In this document: positions 1-39,800 of the stretch, piece after piece
Position numbering within the stretch: the first letter of the stretch is position 1
How the letters are laid out: every line of letters starts with the position of its first letter
Source of the DNA: Phoronis australis
Taxonomy: Eukaryota > Phoronida > Phoronidae
DNA: 64,000 nucleotides
Reading direction: 5' to 3'
Assembly: GCA_002633005.1 (NCBI GenBank)
Contig: NMRA01000280.1
Coordinates: 249,564-313,563 of the forward strand
Made by a program: the position numbers and the translations under genes
The notes under the pieces: generated by a model
The model's database searches: none
What the model saw: only the letters and a program-made list of their open reading frames with translations
What the model was told of the DNA's origin: nothing

Positions 1-799
1 GGGTGTCCATTTAGATGGCCTGAACACCTGCTAGATGAAGGCCTGTTGTCACAGCATGTCATTTTGTGCCCAAAGCGTGGTCTCAATCACCAACAGCCCA
101 TCTGAGTAAGGAACAAGTTGAGACCAGCTTTATACGCCAGAAAGCCACCAAAATCAAAAATTATTTTTTGACCACCGAAGGAGGTTTTATAACCACTTCA
201 GTACAGTTCATTACCTCGGTCCTTCAGATAAGTCGAAGTTCGACCTCAGATAAAATCGCTTGGTCTGCTTGGAAAGTTTTACTGCAATATGACGGGAAAA
301 ACTAGCAGTAACAAAAGACTATGGGCAATTCTACTTGAAGCTCATTTATGAGTGTATTATACATCACCAACAAATGCTTTCGGTCAGTAATTACCACAGG
401 TAAAAAGTGCAAATAAAAACACATGAAACCGTGACTTTAAAAGACAAAACATGAATCAGTACAGAGTTTTTACAAACACTAAAGTAACATTACACTGTGG
501 TTTATATTTTTGATTTTGGCTTCAGACGGAAGTCTCTTCAATGATCATGGCCAACAAAAGCCAAAAACTGTTCTTTTTATATTTTATTTCAACAGTATTG
601 CTGAATACAGAAGATGACATTATTGCCCAGAAATCTAGGCCAATTGAGTCGGCACTTACCCAGCATAAAGTTGCGCACAATCTTACAAATATTAAAGTAC
701 ATAACGTGTAGTACATACTGACAACAGTCTGAACACCTATTTGAGAAACCATGTCACTTTTTATAATTGTTGTTGTTGCTGTAGTTGTTGTTGTTGTAT
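1..799 (-). other. MAP3K7 3' untranslated / downstream region
   Basis: Lies downstream of the MAP3K7 stop codon on the minus strand. A possible minus-strand AATAAA (tttatt on plus) sits at 583-588, about 215 bases after the stop, and could be the polyadenylation signal. Positions about 100-180 belong to a dispersed repeat seen again near 3632-3700 and 26558-26640. No other gene is recognised. Confidence 0.4.
767..797. repeat. Imperfect (GTT)n microsatellite just after the MAP3K7 stop
   Basis: Near-uninterrupted tgt/tgc/tag trinucleotides directly beside the stop codon at 800-802; read on the transcript strand it is (AAC)n in the 3' UTR. Confidence 0.8.
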
Positions 800-27543
<26,744 letters not shown>

Positions 27544-27888
27544 GGTCGCAAAAGATAACGCTCTATCGTTTGGAACGAATTGCGTCCATTTCTGCGGACT
27601 ACAAAAATATAAATGTGGATTACATTTCAGCAGCAATGTATCCTCAGTTGAATGGCAAATATGGAACAAAAGTAGGTCATTCTATGTACTCTCAATTCTA
27701 AATACTTATAAGGTATATTATTTAAATAAGAAGCATAAGTGCAAATTTTTTCACAAAAAATAGACTTTTTATTGTTTTTATAATATAAAAATAATCAAAT
27801 AGTAAATTTTGTTGAAATATGTTGTAATTACATTTAGTACATGTATTGGATACAAGAGCTCATTATCTATTTCCGCTCAATGTCGACC
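27544..27888. promoter_or_regulatory. Probable bidirectional promoter between MAP3K7 and PAXBP1
   Basis: 345 bases separate the two divergent start codons and must hold both 5' UTRs and the promoters unless non-coding first exons lie elsewhere. I see no obvious TATA box placed for either gene. The inference rests on geometry only. Confidence 0.55.
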
Positions 27889-30800
27889 ATGTTCAAGAAA
27901 CGGACGAAAAAATTTGCTCAAAGAAGCAAATTGACGTCGGAGTCCGATGACGATGATCGAGAAAAAACGGATGCAAGTATAATAGAAACTGCAGAAAATG
28001 ATTCCAAAGAATCTGTAGATGTTATACCTGAAAAGAAAGACAAAAAGAAAAAACCCAAATCTGCAGCCAATGTTCCCGCCGCAAGCTTGTTGAGCTTTGA
28101 TCACGACGAAGCCGAAGGTACGTCGATGTTGTTGTGGTTATTATGTCATCAGGTTATGTTAAAGCTAACTGCAATATTTTTATTTGTTAATGTTGGTTAG
28201 GTCTTTGCAACTCAATGTAAGGAACGGTTTCATAATTAAATCGACTGTAAACACTAAACAGCAGAAGAAGTTCTTGAAAGAATTCTTGATCGAGTGAATT
28301 CTCCTGATAGGCTGATTGGGATAAATGTGGTTATTCCCAGAAAAAATTGAGGTAATTGTTTACAATATGACGACATTGACCTACACACATGATTTTGGTA
28401 TCGTTCGATTCCTCGCAACGATATCTTTCCAAAAATATATGAATGAATCCCCTACTGCGTTTCTTCCGTATTTTATCGTTGAATTTCGGTTCGCACTATT
28501 TCCCGGTTGACACCGCCAATTGTTAGCTCAACTCAAGATTACAGCGACACCTGTTGTTAATGAATGAAGCAGCGTCATCAATTCTGAATGGTATTTGCCC
28601 GCGTGAGATTCCCACTAAAGTTTTCCTGACATAATATGGAGGAACAATTGTAGCAGCATTTCACCTTTTCCAATTTTTTTATAATTGTGACCATTTAACC
28701 ATTTTTCCACGAAATTGTCTGAAGTGATACCCGTTTCACCAATTTGGACCTCAAAAACAACCTTCGCTTTTTTCGCGGATTCTTGGTAGCAGATGCATAC
28801 CAGGGTCACCATAGGATCGAATTCGAACCCTTGTGATCGTAACTTGAGCAGGGGATGACGGGTCTCGATCAATTTGACCTCATCAAAAGTAACGATTTTC
28901 AAAAGTCGGTAGATTAGATGAGGTTTTGACCGCCAGGTGACTCCTTCCATTCAACAACCGGGAAATAGTTCGAGCAGTAATTTCCCGATAAAATACTAAG
29001 GGAACGGGGTAGTAAAAAATTCTGTGTATTTTTGGAAAGATAACGTTGCAAGGAATCGAACAATACCAAAATCATATGCGTAAGTCAATGTCGTCATATT
29101 GTAAACAATTACCAAAACTGCTTTTGTCAGTGGTGAATTTAAGTTAAAAAGGACATTTAGTAACTGTTGAGATTACCTGACCCAGGAATCGATCCAGCAA
29201 CTCTTGATGAAACTGGCGAGTGTGCTAACCATTCAACTAATAGGCAATTGCCCGTTAGGGAATGCCTGACATAAAATTGACACACATCTTTCCCTGGCTG
29301 TTTCTTGATTATATACAACATACAGCTACAGGTACGTCCACCATTCTTAAGCTCAATGGTTTCGGTTACTCTTCTTTTTTGCATGTCTCTGTATTATATC
29401 TTGTTGGGTTTATACTCAACCCCAAGGCTTGTGATTGTTGAATTGAAACTTGAAAATGGTGGACGTTGAAACATATAGCGATTGAAGCACCTTGTTTTTA
29501 TTCAAACTTTAACAAATACTTGTCACCCCAAGACCATTTCATGGTAGTAAGTATTTGTAAACCCATTAGACCAGGAATAATTGTAATATGCAATTGTCAT
29601 CTAGAGTCTGAAGAAGTGTTTCGTGTGAAGAAATCTAGCCACAGTCGTAAGATTGCTAAGCAACTGAAAAAGGAGTCGAAAAAAGAGAGGGAAGAACGTT
29701 TGAAAAAAGAGCAGGAAGAAAAATCTAAGGTATTGTGCTTATTTGTTTTTTTAATTAATATAAAAATGTTTCAGATATGCTCAGCTGTAACAACAATTAT
29801 CGTAAATTATAGGAAAGTGGTGACTCAAAGCAAATATTAAAAGATTGAGTTCTTTTGGAGTACAATGACCTCTGTCAACAGAAATCATTTGTTCCTGGAT
29901 TAGGAAATTGCTTGGGGATAATTCTAGCGAGTTAAGGTATACATTGATCACCCATTTCATGTGTAACTACCTTCAAATTAAATGCATTCATCTAACAGTG
30001 TGATAGCCAGCCCATGAATCAGGAGAAAAATTCTCATGTGCCTACAATAAATGTTCTGTTGTAGGCTAAAGGTGAATCTGACACTAATGGGAAAGGTCAA
30101 ACTTTCAATGGGGATGACTTGGATTCAGAGTCTGGATCGTCAGATGAAGACAAAAAAACATCGCACCCATTCAAGGACGTGCTTGCGAGTAAGCTTTGTT
30201 TATGTTTACCTTTTAATTTAATAAGTTATGAGTATGTTTTTCATTACTTGCTTGGCAAGTGTCCTGTAGGTCTGATGCTCAATACTTTAAACAAAACCTT
30301 TAATTAAATAAATGTTTTTAAAACATGCAGTGATTTTGGCTTGAACTTGGTTTTGCACGATGCATAGCGGGAGATTAAGGCTGTAAACAGCTGGCCAAAG
30401 GAATTTTAAAGTGGTTGGAAGAATTCAATAACAACGTTAACTTAAGTGAACTGCTGAAATCAAATGAGGGTGCATCACCCTGTTTAAACAGCCTGTGAAG
30501 AGCCCTGGTTTATAGTGTATTTCTTTGCAAGTTTTAGTTGCCTGCATTACAGGGGGTGAGATACCGGACGCCAATTTGATACATCTGGCGCGGAAGAAGC
30601 GTCAAATGGCGAGAGAGGCGGGCGACTTTCTGCCTTTGGACGATACAGTTAGATGTGAGAACACCAAATCCAGGCTGATAAGGTATGATTGGCGAGAGTG
30701 TGGCAGTTTTACTATGTACAACAATGACATACAAATAATTCTCGCCTTCCGCATTGATCGCTCTCCCATGCCATGAGGTATAAAATAGCGGCACACCTCC

Positions 30801-33800
30801 AGATATGGCAGGCAGGTCAGCAGCCTCGCCTTCAATCCTATGTTAGCAGCTGTCGTCTGAATACCTTATATTTGATATCATATTTAAGTCATGCCAGGAA
30901 AGTATTACTGCTATGCTGTGGGCTACAATGTTGAGTCAAGGAAGTGAGATAAGCTGGATAAATACTCGTGGATGTGGAATCTCATATTTTACCCGTTTCC
31001 GACGGTTCTGAAGGGCAAAAGACGGCTAAGCCCATCGAGCGCACAGCGCCACCCTAGTACAATCAATATAAAATCTTACCTCATGGCAGAGAGGGAGTGC
31101 AGAATACGGGAATTTACAAGTTATCAGTGAGGAGAATGAGTTGGGGCAGAAGGCTATTTGATGGTACTGTATCAAAATAGTTCTGTTATTTCTTAAGTAA
31201 AGTTGGTGGTGCATTTCTGTGTAGAAGTTTATTCTTTGCACGTGGCATTCTGAAGTGGTCAATTTTAGATTTCACTAGCAGTCTATTTATGGTCATAGTA
31301 TTAACTAAAACACTTTCATGAAAAGAAAAACTCTGTTATATGGTACTGTGTTGTGCCTGTGAATTACACTGTGGTTCATTAGTACTGTTCTGTCCACTTA
31401 CAGGGAGGATGATAATGACATCAGTGATGATGAAGAACAGAGGATGAACTTCGCCGTAAACATAGCTGCCAGCGACCGTCAAAAAATTCACGATAATTTC
31501 ATGGCAGCGGAGCATGGTCGGTTAGCTTAATTTATTTGACATTCATTACATCCTCACATTTTAGCCTCCTTTACGCCATTCTCTTAAGACCTATTTCAGG
31601 TTAAACATAAGTCCTTGTTATGGAGGACTTGCTGCTCTGACAACTTACTGTACTGTCACGCTTCAATATTGATGAAGATTTGTGTTTTTTTTTCTGGAAG
31701 TTATAGCTTTGGATTAAAATTAAAAATGTCTTGGGTATCATTAAAAAATAAATATTCCTAAAATTGAATAACTACTTACATTGACTTTTGTTGATATTCA
31801 ACCCAATGACTTCTATGTTTAGTGAGTAGAGTTAGCTTCTGGACATATATTATAAGAATGCAGGTATAAAATGCCAAACTGTGAATCAGTTTCAAAATTT
31901 TTTTACCGAACTTGATTCTCAATTTTTCACGCGACTGGTTTTAATCTTGAGGTCTTGTTGGTCTGCCTTATTCATATTGTGTTCACACGAACTGCTGAGA
32001 CCCATTCCAACAAAACTGACTTCATAAGTTTTTGATATAAGTGGTATCATAATTTTGTCTTAATATTACCATATGTGGAAGTTTCAAAGTTTGGAAGTTA
32101 CGACAAATCTTGGACTTAAGAAAAAAATGAACTGAAGTCAGTTTTTTGGAACGGACCCCACGCTGTTTCATAATTTGGTCTTTTTGGCTTTAAATTTTAA
32201 GCCAGGTACAGTAGTTTGCCAGGCAGTCACTAGGTGGCATGCTCTGGAGTTAAGCTATTGGTGTAGTAATAAGAGGTAGGAATTTTTGAATGAGTTGGCT
32301 TCGGGCCATGTTTCTGTTTCAGGGTAAAGAATTCTTCAACTAAAGTTCATTTAAATTTTCTTGTTTTTACAGTAACATTGTTCAAGTGTGCAGTGTCAGT
32401 TATTAAAGCAGTATGTCAATAAGCCAGCTGACGTGTGCGTTCTTCTCCGTCGCAGTGACTATCACACGGATCTTTATGTGTTATTCATGTTTCAGGATCG
32501 GATAGCGACGGCAGTGACCACGAGCATGAATGGGAGGAACAACAAATTAGAAAAGGTGTCGGAATACCTCAGGTTGTAATTAAGAACTGCATTCAGAGGA
32601 GTCTTTAATCATACCTAAACCTAGAATTTTTTCTTTTCTAACACATGATAACATGAATTTGGTGTTATTCTGCAGCGTTGAAATGAATAAAGTTAGTATG
32701 TACATAAAAATGCATTTGTACTTGACATTAGTTTTTTGTTGGAAATACCTTTTTAGTGTAAAAATGCGTCATAGCTTCTTTTGTTGTCTTATACTTTTTC
32801 AAACTGGAATTGAACGGTTTTTATGCTTAACAAGTTTTATATCCAGCCTCTAGTGTACAATTCTATATCCAGCCTCTAGCGTACAATTCTATATCCAGCC
32901 CGGCTCTAGTGTACAATTCTGTATCCAGCCTCTAGCGTACAATTCTGTATCCAGCCTCTAGCGTACAATTCTGTATCCAGTCTCTAGCGTACAATTCTAT
33001 ATCCAGCCTGTAGTGTACAATTCTATATCCAGCCTCTAGTGTACAATTCTATATCCAGCCTTTAGTGAACAATTCTATATCCAGCCTCTAGCGTACAATT
33101 CTGTATCCAGCCTCTAGTGTACAATTCTGTATGCAGCCTCTAGCGTACAATTCTATATCCAGCCTCTAGTGTACAATTCTATATCCAGCCTCCAGTGTAC
33201 AATTCTATTCATTGTCTTGTTTGATGTTCTTCATGTTTAATTTAGTGCTTCAATAATGTCTTGTACTTGTGCTAATTTACTAGATTTCAACAAAATAGTC
33301 CATTGTTCAAGATTTTACTATTTTCAGTTCCAGTTATACACTTTGTTGTCTTGTCTTCAATTGCACTTCCTATTAAGTAAACCTTATGTGCAGTTTCTCA
33401 TAAGCTTGTCTGGTTCTTTTTCCAGGTTCAAGCCCACAGTGGTTACACGGCTTACCAACAGGAGTCGTCAGCTGCAGGCTTTGTTGGAGGACATCAGTAT
33501 GGAATGGCCTCTAGTGGTGTAAATCATGACTACAGTTCTCAGCAGACTGTGAAATCACTCACACAAGATCTGGAAAATCTCACTGTTGATTCTGTAAAGA
33601 AGCATCTGCGAGATAGGTTCGTTCTAAGCTATGAAGCAGAATAATTTTTGTTTTTGAAAATTAGACGCCCACAGTCCATTGCATAAAATTGTCTGACATG
33701 GGCTCAATTGAATTCCCTTAGTTTTCACTGCATTTGTGTACTTTGTACAAGCATTGATTGTCATTTTTACAAGTGTTCTATCTTCATTGCTATTTCAAGA

Positions 33801-36800
33801 TAAGCTTTGATACATACATTAAATTTTTAATGTTATTGAAAATAAGAACTCTTTCATGCAACCAAATGCCCCTAATTTAAGGACTTGGTATCCATTTATT
33901 TTCAGACATATTATTAGAAAATGTCACTAGTAATAAATCTCCCTATACAGATAACATTACTGAGTAAACTAGCAATAGAAATGCACTTAAAATTTAGGGA
34001 ACATAGTTGAGTCCCCTATTGGGACTGTTTCCGGCAACCAGACACTGGTGTCGTGAACTTTCTGGATATGGGTCAACCAATTTCACCTGACACTAATTTA
34101 AAGTTGACTTGTTGCATTCTGTGAAATTTGAAATTTCAGTCCTATTACTATAGGCCAATTCAAGTTGAGATTTGTGTACATTCTCATTGTCTTTGGCACA
34201 GAAAATGTATTTTAGCATCTGTTTATTTACCTGAATGTTGTTGGTGCTTGGATTTGTCGTTTTCTGTTAAGCGCTTTTTTGTAAGATTGGCGATACTAAT
34301 TTGCTGGGACATGTGCTTTATGTATGTAAGCGCATGCACTTACTCACATAAATTATATTCATCTATTTTTATGTGCTGTTGCCCTTTGGTTCTTTGGATA
34401 ACTCTTTTCCCTTCTTGTTTGTTTCAAAGTTACATTCTCTAGCTCATATTGTCAGAACAGTTTGTGTCCAATAGGAGGAATTGTTAGTGTAGTATCCTGA
34501 TTGCCTTGATGGTATTATTAAAGCTATGATCTATTTTTTGTCTAGGTTGTCTGACATGGAGCAGGTGCATGGGTCTCATGTTAATGAGCGAGACTCTTTG
34601 GAGCGCCGGATGACGGAGACGGAATCTAGCATAGATAAACTTGCAAATTCTAAGGGGGGCTTAGAAGAACAATATAAGTTCTTCCAACAAATGAGGGGGT
34701 ATGTCAGGGACTTGGTTGAATGTCTTAATGAAAAGGTGGGTGTCGTTTGTATTTGGGTTTGTCTTGGGGGGTGGAGGCAGGGGCCATGCTTAGAAGCTGG
34801 GGTCATTTTCATTGTGCAGGGGCTGTGCTTATTTTTTGGTGGAAATAGTGTTGCATGGAAAAATACGTTATTTTGGATTCAGTGCATTGTTTTTTGTGAT
34901 AAAAATGAAGCATCGTGTTCCGACTTAATCTACCTAAATTTTATGGTTTTCAGAATGTTGTAGATATGTTTAATACTACACTATCTACATTATGTGGCAA
35001 CACTGTTTTCACTTCACTACAGTTTCATTTTTGTAATTTCTATTTGAGCTTCATGTTAAAGTTTAATTCACCGGACTTCTTGTTTTGAATTTTTATCTAT
35101 TTCTGTTGACCCTCCATTTAGAATGCTCAGAAATTGTTTGCATCGCTGCTTGTAATGATATCTGCTCAGGGGCCATGCTGGGTCGCTAAAGGGGTTGTGT
35201 TGGAAAAGGGTATTTGGATCTCTTCCCAGATAATGGGTGTTGGCGAATTGTATTTTTACGTTTTTTATGATAATAGAAAATTCATTATGAAGTCCAATCA
35301 TTTCTTTCAAGAGCACGTCCTCTTGAAAGTTTTATGTTTCTTTTGGGGAAGTGAAACTGACATAAATTTGGGACAAATCCTATGACTGTGGAGTCGCCGT
35401 GTGGCAATTTTGTTTTTCTTTGCATTTGCCTTGATGTCAACTAAGTTCACTGAAAATAAATAGCGTAGGTGACAGCACCTACCCTGTTTCAGACAGATTT
35501 GACCTACATTGCACCCACTAGTGTCCTTTTATAGATTTTACGTCTGTTCTTCGTAGTCTGCCTCCTTTTGCCACAAAGTGCTTGAAGAATCATGACCAAG
35601 GGTGACAGGTGTGCTCCTATAGAAGAGAGCACTGCTGACTTGCTTCATACCCCCTCAGAGCCTATTTTAAGTTGTCTAGCATTTCTTTTGTTTTATTGTG
35701 TAAATGTTCATTTCTTGTATCTGAGTTATGAGTGATGCACATGGGTGCATATCAAACATGGGTGCATATCAAGGCTTTGCATTTATGGTATTGTGATATT
35801 AATGTTAAGTATTGCTTTGAATTGAGCATTGAATTGAGCCAAATGTGGACTAGTGGAAGTTTTGTTCTCCGTCCTTTGTAAGGTACCCAAGATTGAAGAG
35901 TTGGAGCGAGCCATGCTGTTCTGTTTGAAGATGAGGGCTGACAAGTTCGTGAAACGTCGCCAAGATGACATCAAAGATCAGAATACAGACGCCATGAACA
36001 GTGAGTCGCCTACTGCAGCTTATAAAACTAAATCATTCAGGTGAATTATAACTTGACTGTTTTCATTCACCATCATTGAAAAAAAGCTTTGTATCACAGA
36101 CTATTAAATTCTGAAAAATATTTGCGTTCACTTTGTTGTCTTTTCACATTTGCGGTATTGTACGTTCGTTTATCAAATGCAAAACCAAAAAAAATAGTTG
36201 TGTTGGGTACTACTTTCTATTGAATGATTCTAATGATAGGTAAACCAGGCACGGTGATGGACCCTGCTAAACAACGGCGAGTGACTGAGCGTGAAGCAAG
36301 GAGGTAACTATATTGTATGCTGTATAGATGCAGTGATTAGTCTCAGTAACTCATAGTGTATTGAAACTGGTGCAGTGTTGATGTACCACAGTGTTATGGA
36401 AACACCATTTTCTTACCATGAGAGGTCTAAACACAGAAGCCATGAAGTAACATGACAAACTCTAATAAACTGGTCTCTATTTTCCTTGCTGTGATACAGA
36501 TTGTATGTTGTTTGCTTAAACATGCACAAAATTGTTTGTCTTAGTGTCAGTAGTTCAATTTAAATATGCTGCGGGTATAGTGTGTTGATTCTAGTGGGGC
36601 TGTATTACTTATGATCTTGTAAAATAATGGTTGCCTTAAAGCCTTCTAGATGTTGAGGAATGGAGAATTGTCCTATCGCTTGTATCTCAGCCTTGCTCAG
36701 GGTTAAAAAATGAATTATAATTCTATTTAATCGTTTTTGTTTGGACTCATTTAGCTCGATGATGTTTCATGTTTAGGTCACTGGCGTAATTTAAAACCAT

Positions 36801-39800
36801 TTCACTGTCATACTTTTATTTATTGAAATACTTTAGATTATGGTAATTCCCCGCTTATTTCACACAAAAATAATAGCCGAATTGGTCATTTTTCTATTTT
36901 TCAAATGTTGAGTACCTTTTTGGAAATAATTGGAATTTTAGAAAAAAATATTGTATGCCATCTACACACAACACTCTTGGCTAGTACTATACCAAAATGT
37001 TCTCAATCTTCACTTTTGTGGGGAAATTAACAAAATAGAGTTTCATGTGTCGGCCATATTGTGTGTTAAGTAAGTGAAGACTTACAGCCATAGTGGGCAT
37101 AGTTCTTAAGTAGTTACATAACTGGTTGTCTTGTGTTCAGAGCCAGGCGGAGGAGAGCGCGAGAGCCTCAGGAAATACGAAACCATAACGACGGGATGTC
37201 ATCAGATGACGAAGAAAACCAGTCAGATATTGTCAAATTTAACACAGAGAAAGGTAGGAATTACATTTTTTAAAGTGTTTTTTGTCTGTGATTACTTTTA
37301 TTATGTGTCCACATATGCATCTGTGAGTGCCCATCGCTGACACCTCTGTCTGGGCGTATAACTGCCCTCTGTCTGGGCGTATAACTGCTTGCAAGATCTT
37401 TATGAAATTTGGCGGGCTACAGATGACATGACTAACTATTGGTTGCATTTTTTATGTTTGTCTCTATCTGCCCAGTTCCTTGGTGGATTTATATGAAATT
37501 TCATATTTATGTTTCTATTCGGAACAGATTTGACAAAGTCTGCATCCCATAGGACCCATTTCATTATTATCAAGTCAGCTATTCTAGTCTATTAGCCAAA
37601 GCGCATAAAGTTTCCTTATGAAAGTGGCCAGATTTATTTGTATTAAAGCAAGCACGGCTGTTGTCTGATTTCTGACTGTGGTGCCCCCTAGTGGCAATTT
37701 TTTTCTCTGCCTCAGTATCTACCAAGTTCCTTGATAGTTCAACATGGTTAATATAGTTCTTTTGAAAGTTAGCACAGCTGGTGCTGACTTTGGAAAGAGT
37801 CTGACTACTGCGGCGTTCCCTAGTGGCAATTTAGGTTTTCTTTGCATAAAAAGAACTTTCTATGAAGGAGTCGATAGCACCTGTGTAGTTTTTGGATGGA
37901 ATTGACTTACTCTGCACCCTTGAGTGACTATTTTTGTCTGTTTGGCGTCTGCCTCTCTATTTGCCAAACTGCTTGAATTATCACTATGAAAGTTGGTGTG
38001 ATCATATTGAAGAAAGTATCTATTTTAGTTTTCATTGTGTTTGCCTCAGGGTAAATCAAGTTCTTGGTTGGCTCTTAAGGAAATTTGGCATGTATCATGT
38101 TGAGGAGAGCATGACTGCAGTTGATTTTCTGACCATTCTGGCTACTGCGGTGCCACATAGTGGCAGTTTTGTTTTTGTGTGCCTGCCACAATACCTACCA
38201 AATTGCTTAATGGGTGTTGAAGAGGGAGATGAGTTTCTCGACTGTGGTGCTCCTTTGTAGCAATTTGGGTTTTCTTTGCGTCTGTCTCTTTGTCTATCAA
38301 GTTCTTTGATGGTTCTTCTTGAAATTTGATATTTGGGCTTCTATTGTGGAAAGCAAGGATGGTGTGCACTCTTGGACTGATATGACTACTGTCAGATTTG
38401 CCGCTGCATCTACCATAATATCTAGTGAGCTTTGTTAAATTTGACGTGCGATTTCCAAATGAACAGAGCACATTTGGTGTTGCTTTTCAAATGGTTCTGA
38501 CTATGGTGGAAATATTTGAAAAATGGACACCTCTTGTATGTTTGCTGTGTGCAATACACACGGTGGCCGCATATCAATGCACACGATGGGCGCATATCAG
38601 TGCACATAGTTGGCACATATCAATACACACGGTGGGCGCATATCACCATCCTGCATTGCTCTTGTACTGTACTTAAGATGAAGCAAAATTCTGGTTATCA
38701 CATGGTATAAGCACCAGTTGTAAGCTCTAATTGTTTGTCTACCCTCGGCTACTTCAACTTTTTTGAATTGTCAAAGGAATGTTGACTAAACCTGTCCAAA
38801 ACGATATTTGAATCATAAACAAATTTCTTTGATGCAGTAAAGTTATTGCCCTTCCTATTGTGGTCATGCTAACTAATCTGGTCTACTTTGCTGTCTTGTG
38901 TTTTAGACCGTATCATGACTGAATCGTCCCACCTGCTCGAAGACGTCATTGACGAGTTCTGTGATATTCGCCTCATCAAGTTTCGCTTTGAGGAATGGAA
39001 GTACAACTATGAGGAGACGTACAAGGAGGCGTACATCAGTTTGTGTCTGCCCAAGCTCTTCACACCTCTTATACGATTACAGCTACTTGACTGGAACCCT
39101 TTACAGGTTGCTGTACAGTTTTCGTCTCAACTTCTTTGTATTTCTATTACGCGTGTTTTGACTTGTAACCCTGTCATTAAGATCCCCTTAAACTTGCTTA
39201 AAATACTCTTTGTCATTAGTTAAGAACATAGAAATAGTCTCATCAGTCCAAAGGTATCACAAAAGTAGGTTCATTTCGTAAATTACATTTATTTGTTTGG
39301 ATTTTCTGCTTGCAACGATGTAGAGTTTGAAGTTCAATCGTGGCAATCATTTTGTTAAAGCACCACCCAAAATTCAACTTCAGAGTTCTCTGTTAAATTA
39401 TGATTATTTAGAAAAAACTTGAGTTCGAATAATTTTATACTAAATTGGTTGGTGTTAAAATTTGTTTTGAGAAATTTTTACATAATTTAATGAAGTGGTA
39501 AATATTTTTATAGCTACCATATAACTACCTGTCAAAAATAACAGGATTTAGGCCACTAGCTGTTTTTTACCGGGTCTCAACTTGTTCTCTAATCAGATTT
39601 GAAGTGTTATCTGGACTTGAGAAGAACGGAAAATTCGATGTTGCTTAATACATTGTCTATCCAGGTCAGGGAAACTTGGCTGGGTTTGAAGGGACACTAT
39701 TGGTGTTACGGCCGAAAAGTGCATTTTTGGGGTTATTCTTTGATGGGCTTCTTGAAGTTATAAACTTTGACCAGAGCTATATAACAACTAAATCCATTGT

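Larger units (their letters stand above)
28118..29604 (+). other. PAXBP1 intron 1
   Basis: Contains the 763-bp long-inverted-repeat element (28351-29113) and, immediately next to it, a tRNA-like SINE candidate on the minus strand (about 29170-29245). Confidence 0.6.
33617..38906 (+). other. PAXBP1 introns 7 to 11
   Basis: Introns between the exons at 33426-33616 and 38907-39106. Intron 11 (37254-38906) is dominated by a degenerate serial repeat and a small 26-bp tandem repeat. Around 35395-35420 is a single copy of the same degenerate family. The remainder is unremarkable. Confidence 0.5.

Noticed and set aside
27841-27888. Upstream in-frame ATGs (27841, 27880) as the PAXBP1 start
   Set aside because: The ATG at 27889 begins MFKK as in the vertebrate protein. 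The earlier ones add residues with no family match, although 27880 cannot be excluded.
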